From contig CAWINT010000006.1 of the NCBI GenBank assembly GCA_963837515.1, forward strand, positions 682,001-746,000: a stretch of 64,000 nt of DNA. The letters run 5' to 3'. Under the pieces are notes generated by a model, which saw only the letters and a list, made by a program, of their open reading frames with translations, was not told the DNA's origin and did no database searches. Position 1 is the first letter of the stretch, and the number at the start of each line of letters is the position of its first letter. The stretch comes from RYN-230 sp963837515. GTDB taxonomy: Bacteria > Actinomycetota > Actinomycetes > Streptosporangiales > Streptosporangiaceae. Positions 1 through 8,647 of the stretch are shown here, one piece after another. Position numbers and translations under genes: made by a program.

Positions 1-1500
1 GCCTCCCAGGCGGCGGGAACGGCGGCGCTGCTGGGCTGGGTCATCGGCGGCGTCGCCATCATTGTGCTCGCCCTCGTGCACGCCGAACTGGGCGGGATGT
101 ACCCGGTTTCCGGCGGCACCGCGCGGTTCCCGCACTTCGCGTTCGGGAGCGTGGCCGGCATCTCGTTCGGCTTCTTCTCCTGGGTGCAGGCGATCACCGT
201 GGCGCCGATCGAGTGCTTCGCGGTGATGGAGTACCTGTACCACTGGTGGCCCGCGGTCTATGACCCGACCACGAAGAACGTCACCGGGACGGGCTTCGCC
301 ATGACGGTCCTCCTGCTGGCGATCTTCACCGCGCTCAACTTCCTCGGGATGCGCCTGTTCAACAGGATCAACTCCGGTATCACCTGGTGGAAGGTCGCGA
401 TCCCGGTCCTGGCCATCATCGTGTTGCTGTTCAAGTTCCATCCCGGCAACTTCGGCGCCGGTGGCGGCTTCATGCCGTACGGCGCCAAGGCCCTGTTCGG
501 CGCGATCCCGTCGGCGGGGATCATCTTCTCCTACCTCGGGTTCGAGCAGGCCGACCAGCTGGCCGGCGAGATCAAGAACCCGCAGCGCAACCTGCCGCGG
601 GCCATCATCATCGCGGTCCTCATCGGCGTGGCCATCTACGTCATGCTGCAGGTCGTCTTCATCGGCGCGCTGCCGCCCAGCCAGCTCACCCACGGGTTCG
701 CCAACATCAGCAACCCGGACATCCTGTCCGGGCCGTTCGCTGGGGTGGCCGGCCTGGTCGGGCTGGCCTGGCTGGCGTTCGTTCTCCGCCTGGACGCGAT
801 CATCTCCCCGTCCGGCACCGGCCTCATCTACAACACCTCGAGTTCACGTGTGGGCTACGGCCTGGCCCGCAACCGCTACTTCCCGCAGATCTTCGGCAAG
901 GTGGACCAGAACGGCGTGCCGTGGGTGAGCCTGCTGCTCGCGTTCGTGGCCGGGCTGTTCTTCCTGCTGCCGTTCCCGAGCTGGCACTCGCTGGTCGGCC
1001 TGGTGACCGCCGCGAGCGTGCTGATGTACGCCGGCGCGCCGCTGGCCATGGGCGCGCTCCGCCAGACGGTCCCGGAGGCGGACCGCCCCTACCGCCTGCC
1101 GTGGGCCTCGGTGCTCGGCCCGGTTGCGTTCATCATCGCCAACCTGCTGATCTACTGGTCGGGTTTCGAGACGGTCTGGAAGCTCGGCGTGGTGCTGGTC
1201 ATCGGGTACGTGCTCATTGGCATCGCGATGGCGTTCGACCAGAGCCGGCCGCCGCTGGACTGGAAGGCGGCCCAGTGGCTGCCGGTCTACCTGATCGGCA
1301 TCGGGATCATCTCCTGGCAGGGGCAGTACGGGCCGAACAACACCGGGCGGATCCCGTTCTGGTGGGACATGGTCATCGTGGCGGTGTTCAGCCTGGCGAT
1401 CTACTTCTGGGCGATGGCCGTCCGGCTGCCCCGGCAGGAGATGCTGGACCTGGTCACACGGCAGTCCGGCGAGGAACCGCCAGAGCGCGTCGCGCACTGA
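1..1500 (+). CDS. APC-superfamily amino acid permease (5' truncated by window edge)
   Basis: Integral membrane transporter of the amino acid-polyamine-organocation superfamily. The frame is open from base 1 (ASQAAGTAALLGWV...), so only the first part of the first helix is missing; 499 residues are visible. About eleven hydrophobic segments follow, with the conserved early motif ELGGMYPVSGGTARFPHFAF and the mid-protein FSYLGFEQADQLAGEIKNP stretch typical of APC importers. The family takes up amino acids or amines with a cation; substrate cannot be read from the sequence. The gene ends just before a strong hairpin and converges on sodX. It appears to be the last gene of whatever unit lies to the left. 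Confidence 0.9.
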   Translation, partial: ASQAAGTAALLGWVIGGVAIIVLALVHAELGGMYPVSGGTARFPHFAFGSVAGISFGFFSWVQAITVAPIECFAVMEYLYHWWPAVYDPTTKNVTGTGFAMTVLLLAIFTALNFLGMRLFNRINSGITWWKVAIPVLAIIVLLFKFHPGNFGAGGGFMPYGAKALFGAIPSAGIIFSYLGFEQADQLAGEIKNPQRNLPRAIIIAVLIGVAIYVMLQVVFIGALPPSQLTHGFANISNPDILSGPFAGVAGLVGLAWLAFVLRLDAIISPSGTGLIYNTSSSRVGYGLARNRYFPQIFGKVDQNGVPWVSLLLAFVAGLFFLLPFPSWHSLVGLVTAASVLMYAGAPLAMGALRQTVPEADRPYRLPWASVLGPVAFIIANLLIYWSGFETVWKLGVVLVIGYVLIGIAMAFDQSRPPLDWKAAQWLPVYLIGIGIISWQGQYGPNNTGRIPFWWDMVIVAVFSLAIYFWAMAVRLPRQEMLDLVTRQSGEEPPERVAH

Positions 1501-1523
1501 CAGTCGCCTCCGGCAGCGCTGAG

Positions 1524-1560
1524 CCACTGGCCCCGTCCCGCCCCGGGACGGGGCCAGTGG
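1524..1560. terminator. Bidirectional hairpin terminator between permease and sodX
   Basis: Perfect 17-bp stem (1524-1540 with 1544-1560) around a 3-base loop (ccc), placed between two convergent genes. There is no T-run on either side, as is common for actinobacterial terminators. Confidence 0.75.
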
Positions 1561-1585
1561 TGTTCCGGGGCGCCGCAGCGGCTGG

Positions 1586-1915
1586 TCAGGACCGCCGCCG
1601 TAGCGGCCAGTACCGGAGCAGGACGCGCGCCTCGATCAGCTGGGCGGCCACCGGGCCGAACTGCCGGCTATCCACCGCCCCGGCGGCGGGGTTGTCGGAT
1701 TCCAGCCACCAGCGCGCGTCCTGCTCCGGCCTGGCCCGCTTGACCAGCAGCATCCCCGGGTGCCGTGGGTGCCGGGCGATAACCAGCTGCCCGGGCCGCA
1801 GCCGCGGCGGCCGGCCGGCCCGCAGCCCCCGCCAGGTGAGCAACCAGTCCCCGGGCCGCAGCGCGGGTTCCATGGACCGCTCGGCGACCGCGATCCGCCA
1901 CAGTGGCCAGCGCAT
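1586..1915 (-). CDS. sodX: SodX, Ni-superoxide dismutase maturation protease (S26 signal peptidase family)
   Basis: Small 109-residue serine protease of the S24/S26 signal-peptidase fold. The catalytic serine motif ERSMEPALRPGDWLL sits near the N-terminus (Ser14) and the general-base lysine is probably Lys59 in GMLLVKRARPEQ; the late SDNPAAGAVDSRQFGPV block is the usual S26 box. It lies divergently next to sodN, and in actinomycetes the adjacent S26 enzyme removes the SodN propeptide so that His1/Cys2/Cys6 can bind nickel. It is far shorter than a general type I signal peptidase and has no clear membrane anchor, which fits SodX. Function is inferred from fold plus neighbour. Confidence 0.9.
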   Translation of the reverse strand: MRWPLWRIAVAERSMEPALRPGDWLLTWRGLRAGRPPRLRPGQLVIARHPRHPGMLLVKRARPEQDARWWLESDNPAAGAVDSRQFGPVAAQLIEARVLLRYWPLRRRS

Positions 1916-1999
1916 GTACCCTCCCGCGGTTCGCCCCGGGGTCTACGGGGTAGTGTCGGTTCCCGGGTACCCATGATCCGACATGAGAGAAGGGCATCG

Positions 2000-2410
2000 A
2001 TGAGACTGCTGGCACGTCTCCTGGAGCCGAAGACCGTCGCACACGCGCACTGTGACCTGCCCTGCGGTGTCTACGACCCAGCCCAGGCGCGGATCGAGGC
2101 CGAGTCCGTCAAGGCAATCATCCAGAAGTACCACGACAGCCAGGACCCGGCCTTCCAGACTCGCGCACTGCTGATCAAGGAGCAGCGCTCCGAGCTGGTC
2201 AAGCACCACCTGTGGGTGCTGTGGACGGACTACTTCAAGCCGCCGCACTTCGAGAAGTACCCGCAGCTGCACCAGCTGTTCAACGAGGCCACCAAGCTGG
2301 CCGGCGGGGGCGGCGGCACCAAGAGCAGCACCGACGTGGCGGTGGCCGACCAGCTGCTGGCCCGCATCGAGGACATCAGCAAGATCTTCTGGGAGACGAA
2401 GCGGGGCTGA
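2000..2410 (+). CDS. sodN: SodN, nickel superoxide dismutase
   Basis: Cytoplasmic Ni-dependent superoxide dismutase, converting superoxide to oxygen and hydrogen peroxide. The 136-residue precursor starts at ATG 2000 behind a good ribosome site (GAGAAGG at about 1988-1994). Residues 1-16 are the propeptide; cleavage before His17 exposes the nickel hook HCDLPCGVYDP (His1, Cys2, Cys6 of the mature enzyme). The rest is the four-helix bundle with the FWETKRG end. A longer open frame upstream runs antisense through sodX and is not used. In Streptomyces sodN is nickel-induced; no operator was identified here. Confidence 0.96.
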   Translation: MRLLARLLEPKTVAHAHCDLPCGVYDPAQARIEAESVKAIIQKYHDSQDPAFQTRALLIKEQRSELVKHHLWVLWTDYFKPPHFEKYPQLHQLFNEATKLAGGGGGTKSSTDVAVADQLLARIEDISKIFWETKRG

Positions 2411-2480
2411 CCCCCAGCCAGCCGGACGCTGCTGCCCGCCGCTGACGGCTGGCGCAGATCCGGGCAATACCGGCAGCACC

Positions 2481-2512
2481 GAGGCCGCGTGGGCGCCTGC
2501 CCACGCGGCCTC
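2481..2512. terminator. Terminator hairpin downstream of sodN
   Basis: Perfect 14-bp stem (2481-2494 with 2499-2512) around a GCCT loop, 70 bases after the sodN stop. The rest of the 2411-2727 interval holds no convincing gene; it must contain the promoter of the anti-sigma/sigma operon, but I could not fix a -35/-10 pair with confidence. Confidence 0.7.
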
Positions 2513-2727
2513 TGGCATGCTTGGGCTTGGGCCCGGCCGTTCAGCGCCCTAGGGTTGGCCCGAAGGGACTCACTCGGGCCAGCTGCGCCGACGCGCTGGT
2601 CAGCGGTGAATTACGTGATCATCGCTCGGGGTGCCGCGTCGGCGGCGCTCGCCGACGACGGTAGGTTGCAAGTCAGAAGCACGATGACCGCCGCCACGCA
2701 GCACGACTGGCGGCATGGAGGACGACC

Positions 2728-3228
2728 GTGACGGAAGAGACGACCGCGCCCGCGGCCGTGCCCACCGCAGTGCGCGGCGACCGGGTGCCTCGTGAGCCGG
2801 CCGGCGGGGCCGCCCAGGACGCTCCGGAGGAGCTGAGCCGGGCCGCCGATGACCGGGTGACGATCCGGATGCCGGCCGAGGGAGCGTACCTGTCCGTGCT
2901 GCGCACGGCCACCGCCGGGCTGGCCGCACGCCTCGACTTCACCCTGGACGAGATCGAGGATCTGCGGATCGCGGTCGATGAGGCCTGCGGCCTGCTGCTC
3001 GGCCAGACGGCCCCGGGTGCGAGCCTCGACTGCGACTTCACCCTGGCCGAGGACAGCATGACGATCGCGATCTCGGCGGCGACCCAGCGGGCGCAACTGC
3101 CGGCCCGGGACACCTTCGCCTGGACGGTGCTGGCCGCGCTGGCCGGCAGCGTGGACGCGTGGTCCGGGCCGGGGAACACACTGACCGTGATGCTCCGCAA
3201 GACCCGCGCGCTGTCGAGGTCCGGGTGA
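2728..3228 (+). CDS. RsbW-type anti-sigma factor kinase (HATPase_c)
   Basis: 166-residue ATP-binding anti-sigma factor of the SpoIIAB/RsbW group. A disordered N-terminal 40 residues lead into TIRMPAEGAYLSVLR and the N-box region LRIAVDEACGLLLG (E and N/D residues of the GHKL fold); the C-terminus ends with the usual GNTLTVMLRK strand. It starts at GTG 2728 and its stop overlaps the sigma-factor start (GTGA, 3225-3228), so the two are translationally coupled. Established role of the family: bind and hold a SigB/SigF-type factor until an anti-anti-sigma protein releases it. No antagonist gene is adjacent, so the release partner must be elsewhere. Confidence 0.9.
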   Translation: MTEETTAPAAVPTAVRGDRVPREPAGGAAQDAPEELSRAADDRVTIRMPAEGAYLSVLRTATAGLAARLDFTLDEIEDLRIAVDEACGLLLGQTAPGASLDCDFTLAEDSMTIAISAATQRAQLPARDTFAWTVLAALAGSVDAWSGPGNTLTVMLRKTRALSRSG

Positions 3229-4148
3229 CCGAGGAGATCGGGGTCCGGGTGCCCCGCAAGGTGGACGCCAGGGTGGCCGACGACCTGGACCCGGATGTGC
3301 CTGCCGGGTTCGAGGTCGAGGTCGAAGTCGAGGTGGAGGTCGGCGTCACCGAGACGGTCCTCGGCCCGGCACCGCGGATCCAGCACGCCGTCCCGGACCG
3401 GGGACGGGCCCGCGAGCTGTTCGAGCGGCTGGCGGTGCTGACCGCGGCGGATCCGGAACGGCTGCGGATCCGCGGTGAGCTGGTCGAGCTGCACCTTCCG
3501 CTGGTGGAGTACCTGGCCCGCCGGTTCCGTAACCGCGGGGAATGGCTGGACGACCTTACCCAGGTGGCCACCATCGGCCTGATCAAGTCCATCGACCGGT
3601 TCGACCTGGCCCGCGGGGTGGAGTTCTCCACCTATGCCACGCCCACCATCGTGGGCGAGATCAAGCGGCATTTCCGGGACAAGGGCTGGGCCGTCCGGGT
3701 GCCCCGGCGGCTGCAGGAACTCAAGCTGGCGCTGACCAAGGCCATCGGCGACCTGGCCCAGCGGGAAGGCCGCGCGCCGACGGTCGCGGAGATCGCCGCC
3801 CACCTGCAAATGAGTGAGGAAGAGGTGCTGGAAGGGCTGGAGTCGGCCAATGCCTACTCCACCGTTTCCCTGGACGCGCCTGATTCCGGGGACGACGATG
3901 CCCCCGCGGTCGCCGAGTCGCTGGGGATGCTCGACGACGCGCTGGAAGGAGTCGAGTACCGGGAATCGCTCAAGCCATTGCTGGAGCAGTTGCCGAGCCG
4001 GGAGAAGCGGATCCTGCTGCTGCGGTTCTTCGGCAACATGACCCAGTCCCAGATCGCCATCGAGCTGGGCATCTCCCAGATGCACGTGTCCCGGCTGCTG
4101 GCCCGGACGCTCGCCCAGCTCCGGGACGGCCTGACCGCGGACGACTGA
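3225..4148 (+). CDS. SigB/SigF/SigG-type RNA polymerase sigma factor
   Basis: 307-residue group 3 sigma factor. GTG 3225 is chosen because it overlaps the rsbW stop; an alternative frame start at 3159 would add 22 residues lying inside rsbW. Residues about 24-46 form an odd acidic Val/Glu run (EVEVEVEVEVGVTE). Then come region 2 (DLTQVATIGLIKSIDRFD, EFSTYATPTIVGEIKRHFRD), region 3 (GWAVRVPRRLQEL) and region 4 with a helix-turn-helix (MTQSQIAIELGISQMHVSRL). Family members control general stress or sporulation; the preceding anti-sigma factor is the likely regulator. Symbol withheld because actinomycetes carry many paralogues. Confidence 0.93.
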   Translation: MTEEIGVRVPRKVDARVADDLDPDVPAGFEVEVEVEVEVGVTETVLGPAPRIQHAVPDRGRARELFERLAVLTAADPERLRIRGELVELHLPLVEYLARRFRNRGEWLDDLTQVATIGLIKSIDRFDLARGVEFSTYATPTIVGEIKRHFRDKGWAVRVPRRLQELKLALTKAIGDLAQREGRAPTVAEIAAHLQMSEEEVLEGLESANAYSTVSLDAPDSGDDDAPAVAESLGMLDDALEGVEYRESLKPLLEQLPSREKRILLLRFFGNMTQSQIAIELGISQMHVSRLLARTLAQLRDGLTADD

Positions 4149-4173
4149 CCGCACGTGGGGCCGCAGCGCCGGG

Positions 4174-4563
4174 TCACCCCGGCCGGCGCTCGCGGGCCAG
4201 CGCCCGCAGGCTGGGGGGCGCCAGCAGCGCGGCCAACCCGGCCACCGCCAGCACCAGGCACGGCACGCCCCAGTCGTAGCGGTGTCCCTGGACGAGGTAG
4301 ATGCCGACGATCCCGACGAACAGCTGGGTCAGCATGGCGGGCGTGCGGCTCCACGGGCGGCCCCGGGACAGCCCGATCGCCACCCCGGCCAGGGCCGCCG
4401 CGGTGACCACCCCGATGAGGGTCAGCGCGATGCCGCTGCCCACCTGATAGGACTTACCGCTGGCGGTGTCCACTCCGGCCAGCACGCTGGCCACCAGCAC
4501 CGCGGCCGCCTCGCCGGCCTGTGCTCCCGCCGCGCCGAGCAGGCTCGGCGGCCTCTCCCGCAT
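4174..4563 (-). CDS. Four-helix integral membrane protein, unknown function
   Basis: 129-residue protein with four predicted membrane helices (about residues 18-32, 43-65, 78-92, 99-117), short loops and an Arg-rich C-terminus. It is divergent from the lipid kinase gene, with only 35 bases between the two starts, so the promoters must overlap the coding ends. Actinobacteria commonly carry a small uncharacterised membrane protein in this position beside the DAGK-like gene. No catalytic motif is visible and I do not propose a function. Confidence 0.75.
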   Translation of the reverse strand: MRERPPSLLGAAGAQAGEAAAVLVASVLAGVDTASGKSYQVGSGIALTLIGVVTAAALAGVAIGLSRGRPWSRTPAMLTQLFVGIVGIYLVQGHRYDWGVPCLVLAVAGLAALLAPPSLRALARERRPG

Positions 4564-4598
4564 CTTCCGCGTCCCTCCGTGCTCGCTACCCTGAGCGC

Positions 4599-5546
4599 GT
4601 GCGTGCGCTTCTCATTGTCAACCCTCGGGCTACCACGACCACCCAGCTGCGCCGGGACGTCATCGCGCACGCCCTTGCCTCACAGCTGGACCTGGAGGTC
4701 GTGGAGACACGCTACCGGGGCCACGGCGCAGCGCTGGCCCGGACGGCCGCCTCGGACGGCCACCAGCTGGTGCTGACCCTCGGCGGCGACGGCACCGTCA
4801 ACGAGGCCATCAACGGGCTGCTGGGGAAGCAGCCCGAGGAGGCAGGCGCGGTACCCGCGCTGGCCGCGCTGCCCGGCGGGAACGCCAACGTGTTCAGCCG
4901 CGCGCTCGGGCTGGCCAGCGACCCGGTCGATGCCACCGGGGCGGTGATCGAGGCGCTCCGGGCCGGCCGGAGCCGGCGCATCGGGCTCGGCTACGCCGAG
5001 TCGGCCGGGATGCCCGGCCGCTACTTCGCGTTCAACGCCGGGCTGGGGCTGGACGCGGAGGTGGTCCGGGCCATCGAAGGACTGCGGGCCCACGGCGCCG
5101 CGGCCACTCCGGGCCTGTACCTGTGGACCGCGCTGCGCCAGTTCTACGCGGTTACCGACCGCCGGCACCCGGCGCTCATCCTGGAACGGGACGGCCAGCC
5201 GCCGGTCGGGCACTTGTTCTTCGGGTTTGTCTCCAATACGGCGCCCTGGACCTATCTGGGGCACCGGCCGGTGAATCCGAGCCCGGAAGCGGCATTCAAC
5301 GCCGGGCTGGACCTTTTCGCGCTGCGCCGGCTCCGCACCCTCGGCACGCTCAACGCGCTGCGGCAGATGATTTCCCGGCGGGGCGGCCCACCGTCCGGCC
5401 GGGACGTGCTCAGCCTGCATGACGAGCGGCTCCTCACCATCTCCGGCACCCGGCCGGTGGCCCTGCAAGTGGACGGCGAGTACGTCGGAGAGCGCGACGC
5501 GGTCACGTTTCGTTCCGTTCCGGATGCTCTGCGGGTAATTGCCTGA
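4599..5546 (+). CDS. Diacylglycerol kinase family lipid kinase
   Basis: 315-residue member of the DAGK catalytic family (YegS/DgkB-like). Start GTG 4599 gives the expected first strand VRALLIVNPRATTT. The ATP-binding glycine motif GGDGTVNEAINGL and the LPGGNANVFSRALGL block are intact, and the C-terminal beta domain ends DGEYVGERDAVTFRSVP. The family phosphorylates diacylglycerol or a related lipid at the cytoplasmic membrane face. The position directly before whiB1 matches Rv3218 in M. tuberculosis. Substrate is not readable from sequence. Confidence 0.92.
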   Translation: MRALLIVNPRATTTTQLRRDVIAHALASQLDLEVVETRYRGHGAALARTAASDGHQLVLTLGGDGTVNEAINGLLGKQPEEAGAVPALAALPGGNANVFSRALGLASDPVDATGAVIEALRAGRSRRIGLGYAESAGMPGRYFAFNAGLGLDAEVVRAIEGLRAHGAAATPGLYLWTALRQFYAVTDRRHPALILERDGQPPVGHLFFGFVSNTAPWTYLGHRPVNPSPEAAFNAGLDLFALRRLRTLGTLNALRQMISRRGGPPSGRDVLSLHDERLLTISGTRPVALQVDGEYVGERDAVTFRSVPDALRVIA

Positions 5547-5796
5547 CAGTTCCGGAAGGGCGGCAGATGTGATCCATCAGACATGGAAAACCGGCTGAAC
5601 CTTTGCCAAATAGTCTTGCGTTTGATTCATGAGCTTGACAGGCTAGAACCCGGTTCGGGTGAGGGGCGCCCCGCGCTGCCATCTGGCAGGTCTGGGTGCC
5701 GCTGTCACGAGTGCGCGGCCCGGACCAGGGTCCGGCACACAATGCCGGCCCGCTGTAGTAACCCCCGGGAAGCAGTACGGTCCCGATATACGGTCC

Positions 5797-5820
5797 AGCT
5801 CGTGAAATCGTTCACAAGCT
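5797..5820 (+). promoter_or_regulatory. CRP/FNR-type palindrome upstream of whiB1
   Basis: The 24-base element has arms AGCTCGTGAA and TTCACAAGCT around ATCG (9 of 10 arm positions pair). Inside it, CGTGA-N6-TCACA differs from the CRP consensus TGTGA-N6-TCACA at one base. It lies about 60 bases before the whiB1 ATG, in a 333-base gap (5547-5879) that otherwise contains no gene. In M. tuberculosis, CRP (Rv3676) with cAMP controls whiB1. The site call is from sequence; binding here is inference. Confidence 0.6.
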
Positions 5821-5879
5821 TACCGGCTGTGACCGGCCAACCCGGGCCATGAGCCCGGCCGCTACGAAGGAGTGGACGC

Positions 5880-6137
5880 ATGGACTGGCGCCACGACGCC
5901 GCCTGCCGTGACGTGGACCCGGAGCTGTTCTTCCCGATCGGGAACACCGGGCCCGCGCTACTCCAGATCGAGGAAGCGAAGCAGGTTTGCCGCCGCTGCC
6001 CCGCGATCGAGGCCTGTCTGCAATGGGCGCTGGAAGCCGGCCAGGACTCCGGCGTGTGGGGCGGCACGAGCGAGGACGAGCGGCGCGCCATCAAGCGGCG
6101 CGCCAGCCGGGTCCGCGCCCGCGCGCACGCCTGCTGA
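5880..6137 (+). CDS. whiB1: WhiB1/WblE-type iron-sulfur transcription factor
   Basis: 85-residue Wbl protein. Four cysteines (C9, C37, C40, C46; spacing C-x27-C-x2-C-x5-C) ligate a [4Fe-4S] cluster, followed by the GVWGG turn (58-62) and a basic C-terminal tail that binds DNA or contacts the sigma factor. ATG 5880 follows AAGGAG (5867-5872). The N-terminus DWRHDAACRDVDPELFFP and the neighbours (lipid kinase before, pdtaS after) identify the WhiB1/WblE branch, which is essential and nitric-oxide sensitive in mycobacteria. Confidence 0.95.
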   Translation: MDWRHDAACRDVDPELFFPIGNTGPALLQIEEAKQVCRRCPAIEACLQWALEAGQDSGVWGGTSEDERRAIKRRASRVRARAHAC

Positions 6138-6160
6138 TCAGCCCTCGTCGGGGCGGGTCA

Positions 6161-7699
6161 TCAGGGCGGCCCGCCCGGCCGGCTGACCGCCCCGCCGCCC
6201 AGGCCAGGGGGCAATAACAACGCACCCGCGTCCAGTGGCAGGTCGACGACGGCCCGGGTGCCGCCCCCGGCCCGCGGCTTGACCTCCAGGCGGCCGCCCA
6301 GTTCGGCCAGCACCAGGGTCCGGACGATCTGCAGGCCGAGGCTGGTCGACGAGTCCAGATCGAATTCCTGCGGCAGGCCCACCCCGTTGTCCTGCACCAG
6401 GACGGTGAGCCGGTCGGCGACGCGGGTCACCGTGACCTCCAGCATCCCCTCCTGGCCCGGGTCCGGGCCCGGCGCCAGGCCGTGCTGCAGCGCGTTCTGC
6501 AGCAGTTCCGCCAGGACCAGGGCGAGCGGCGTGGCCACGGCGGAAGGCAGCAGGCCGAACCGGCCGTTAAGTACCGGTTTGACGCGTGCTTCGGCGGACG
6601 ACACCTCGCCGGCCATGGCCGCCACCCGCTCGGCCACCTCGTCGAAGTCCACGATCTCCTCCGGCGCGTGGGACAGCGTCTCGTGCACGGTGGCGATCGA
6701 GCCCACCCGGCGCACCGCCTCCTCCAGCGCGGCGCGGGCCTCCGGCGCCTCCAGCCGCCGGGCCTGCAGCCGGAGCAGCGCGGCGACGGTCTGCAGGTTG
6801 TTCTTCACCCGGTGGTGGATCTCCCGGATCGTGGCGTCCTTGGTCATCAGCTCGCGTTCGCGGCGGCGCAGTTCGGTCACGTCCCGGACGAGCACCAGCG
6901 CCCCGGTGCGCAGCCCGTTCACCACCAGCGGGATGGCCCGGAGCTGGACCACCGACCCGTTGCCCTCCACCTCGGTCTCCCGCGGGGCGCGGCCACTGGC
7001 GGTGACCGTGAGCGAGTCGTCGGTGGGGCGGCCCGGGGCGCACAGCCGCGCGGTGAGCGTCCCGAGCTCGGCGCCGACCAGGTCGGCCGCGAGGCCCAGC
7101 CGGCGGTACGCGGACAGCGCGTTGGGGCTCGCGTAGCTGACCTTGCCGGAGCGGCCGAGCCGGAGCAGGCCGTCCCCGACCCGGGGCGAGCGGACCAGGG
7201 CCGGCTGCTGCCCGGGCCACGGGAACATCCCGGAGGCGACCATCTGGGCCAGGTCGTCCGCGCCCTTGAGGTAGGTCAGCTCCAGGCGGCTGGGCGTGCG
7301 GGCCGAGCTCAGGTTGGTGCTCCGCTCGATCACCGCGATCACCCGGCCTTCCCGGGTGACCGGGATGGACTCCCGGCGGACCGGCACCCCCCGGGTCCAC
7401 TCCGGGTCGCCCTCGCGGCAGATCCGCCGCTCCCGCCGCGCCGACTCCAGGAACGGCCGGGCCCCGGTGGCCGCGAACGACCCCACGACGTCGTCGTGAA
7501 AGGTGGTGGGGCCGGTGGTCGGGCGCATCTGGGCCAGCGCCACCCAGCCTGAGGAGTCCTGCAGCGGCGCCCACAGCACCAGGTCCGCGAAGGACAGGTC
7601 GGCCAGCAACTGCCAGTCCGAGACCAGCGCGTGCAGCCACTCGACGTCAGCTGGCGTCAGCGCCGTGTAACGGCGGGCGAGGTCGTTGAGCGTGGGCAT
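6161..7699 (-). CDS. pdtaS: PdtaS-type sensor histidine kinase (GAF-PAS-HisKA_2-HATPase)
   Basis: 512-residue soluble sensor kinase starting MPTLNDLARRYTALTPADV (ATG 7699; ATG 7717 is an alternative six codons upstream). The N-terminal GAF domain contains WQLLADLSFADLVLWAPLQD, a PAS domain includes GKVSYASPNALSAYRRLGL, the dimerisation/phosphoacceptor helix carries IREIHHRVKNNLQ, and the ATPase domain ends with the G-rich DNGVGLP and LGLQIVRTLV boxes. This order and the whiB1 neighbour match Rv3220c, whose partner PdtaR is an ANTAR antiterminator; no pdtaR lies in the window. A longer frame to 7945 overlaps the dasR leader and is unlikely to be used. Confidence 0.92.
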   Translation of the reverse strand: MPTLNDLARRYTALTPADVEWLHALVSDWQLLADLSFADLVLWAPLQDSSGWVALAQMRPTTGPTTFHDDVVGSFAATGARPFLESARRERRICREGDPEWTRGVPVRRESIPVTREGRVIAVIERSTNLSSARTPSRLELTYLKGADDLAQMVASGMFPWPGQQPALVRSPRVGDGLLRLGRSGKVSYASPNALSAYRRLGLAADLVGAELGTLTARLCAPGRPTDDSLTVTASGRAPRETEVEGNGSVVQLRAIPLVVNGLRTGALVLVRDVTELRRRERELMTKDATIREIHHRVKNNLQTVAALLRLQARRLEAPEARAALEEAVRRVGSIATVHETLSHAPEEIVDFDEVAERVAAMAGEVSSAEARVKPVLNGRFGLLPSAVATPLALVLAELLQNALQHGLAPGPDPGQEGMLEVTVTRVADRLTVLVQDNGVGLPQEFDLDSSTSLGLQIVRTLVLAELGGRLEVKPRAGGGTRAVVDLPLDAGALLLPPGLGGGAVSRPGGPP

Positions 7700-7855
7700 C
7701 TTGCCATCATCGCGCATCGCCGTCACCGGCTGGTCCGGCCGCGTGCCGCGGGCACCAGGCGGCTCGCCGGCGCCGATTCGTGCCGGGGTGTAGGCCCAAC
7801 GGCCTGGTTGGGGCATCATGTGCGGAACGCAAACTATCCGCGGAAGGAGGTGACC

Positions 7856-8647
7856 GTGACCGCGTCCCCGGCCGTCCATGACGACGGCCAGCCCGCGCAA
7901 CCCGGCCTGCCGGCCCGGATGCCCAAGTACTACACGGTGAAACAACAGCTCCTGGAGCTGACGCAGGCCCTGGTGCCAGGCAGCCCGGTGCCACCGGAGC
8001 GGGAGCTGGCCCAGCAGTACCAGACGTCACGCACCACTGTCCGGCAGGCCCTGGCCGAGCTGGTGATGGAAGGACGGCTGCTGCGGATGCAGGGCAAGGG
8101 CACGTTCGTGGCGAAGCCGAAAGTGGCTCAGCTGCTCGAACTGGCCAGCTACACCCAGGGGATGCGGGCGCACGGGCTGCACCCGCAGACCCAGATCCTC
8201 GATGCCAGCTACCTCCCGGCGGACGCGCAGCTGTCCGAGCTGCTCGCCATCCCGCCCGGCAGCCGGGTGCTGCGCGTGCACCGGCTGCGGCTGGCCGACG
8301 GCGAGCCGATGTCCACCGACACCTCGCACCTGCCCGCCCGGCGGTTCCCCGGGCTGCGCCGCAACCTGGACCGGTACGCCTCGCTGTACGAGGCCCTGGC
8401 CACGGCCTACGACGTCGAGCTGGCCGAGGCCGAAGAGACCATCGAGACCGTGCTGGCCGACCCGAACGACGCCCGGCTGCTCGGCGTAGACGTGGGGATG
8501 CCGCTGCTACTGCTGTCCCGGCTGGCGTTCGACACCAGCGCCCAGCCGGTCGAGTGGGCCCAGTCCAGGTACCGCGGCGACCGGTACAAGCTGGTCACGC
8601 GGCTGCGCCGGAACCACGGCGCGGCCCCCGGAAAACCCGCTACTTAA
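7856..8647 (+). CDS. dasR: DasR-type GntR/HutC transcriptional regulator
   Basis: 263-residue regulator. GTG 7856 follows a near-perfect AAGGAGG at 7844-7850. The winged-helix domain (about 22-95) reads PPERELAQQYQTSRTTVRQA and ends in QGKGTFVAKPKVAQ; the C-terminal UTRA effector domain has EAEETIETVLADPND and QPVEWAQSRYRGDRYKLV, close to what I recall of Streptomyces DasR, which senses aminosugar phosphates and controls chitin and GlcNAc use. No GlcNAc genes and no clear dre site lie nearby, so the regulon must be elsewhere. It is divergent from pdtaS and its 3' end overlaps bioY by 8 bases on the other strand. Confidence 0.82.
   Translation: MTASPAVHDDGQPAQPGLPARMPKYYTVKQQLLELTQALVPGSPVPPERELAQQYQTSRTTVRQALAELVMEGRLLRMQGKGTFVAKPKVAQLLELASYTQGMRAHGLHPQTQILDASYLPADAQLSELLAIPPGSRVLRVHRLRLADGEPMSTDTSHLPARRFPGLRRNLDRYASLYEALATAYDVELAEAEETIETVLADPNDARLLGVDVGMPLLLLSRLAFDTSAQPVEWAQSRYRGDRYKLVTRLRRNHGAAPGKPAT

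Noticed and set aside
2673..4154. 493-codon open frame antisense to the anti-sigma/sigma genes
   Set aside because: Arises from GC-rich third-position bias; no domain and fully covered by two well-supported genes.
7700..7855. DasR-binding dre site in the pdtaS-dasR gap
   Set aside because: No acceptable match to the palindromic ACTGGTCTAGACCACT pattern was found by eye.
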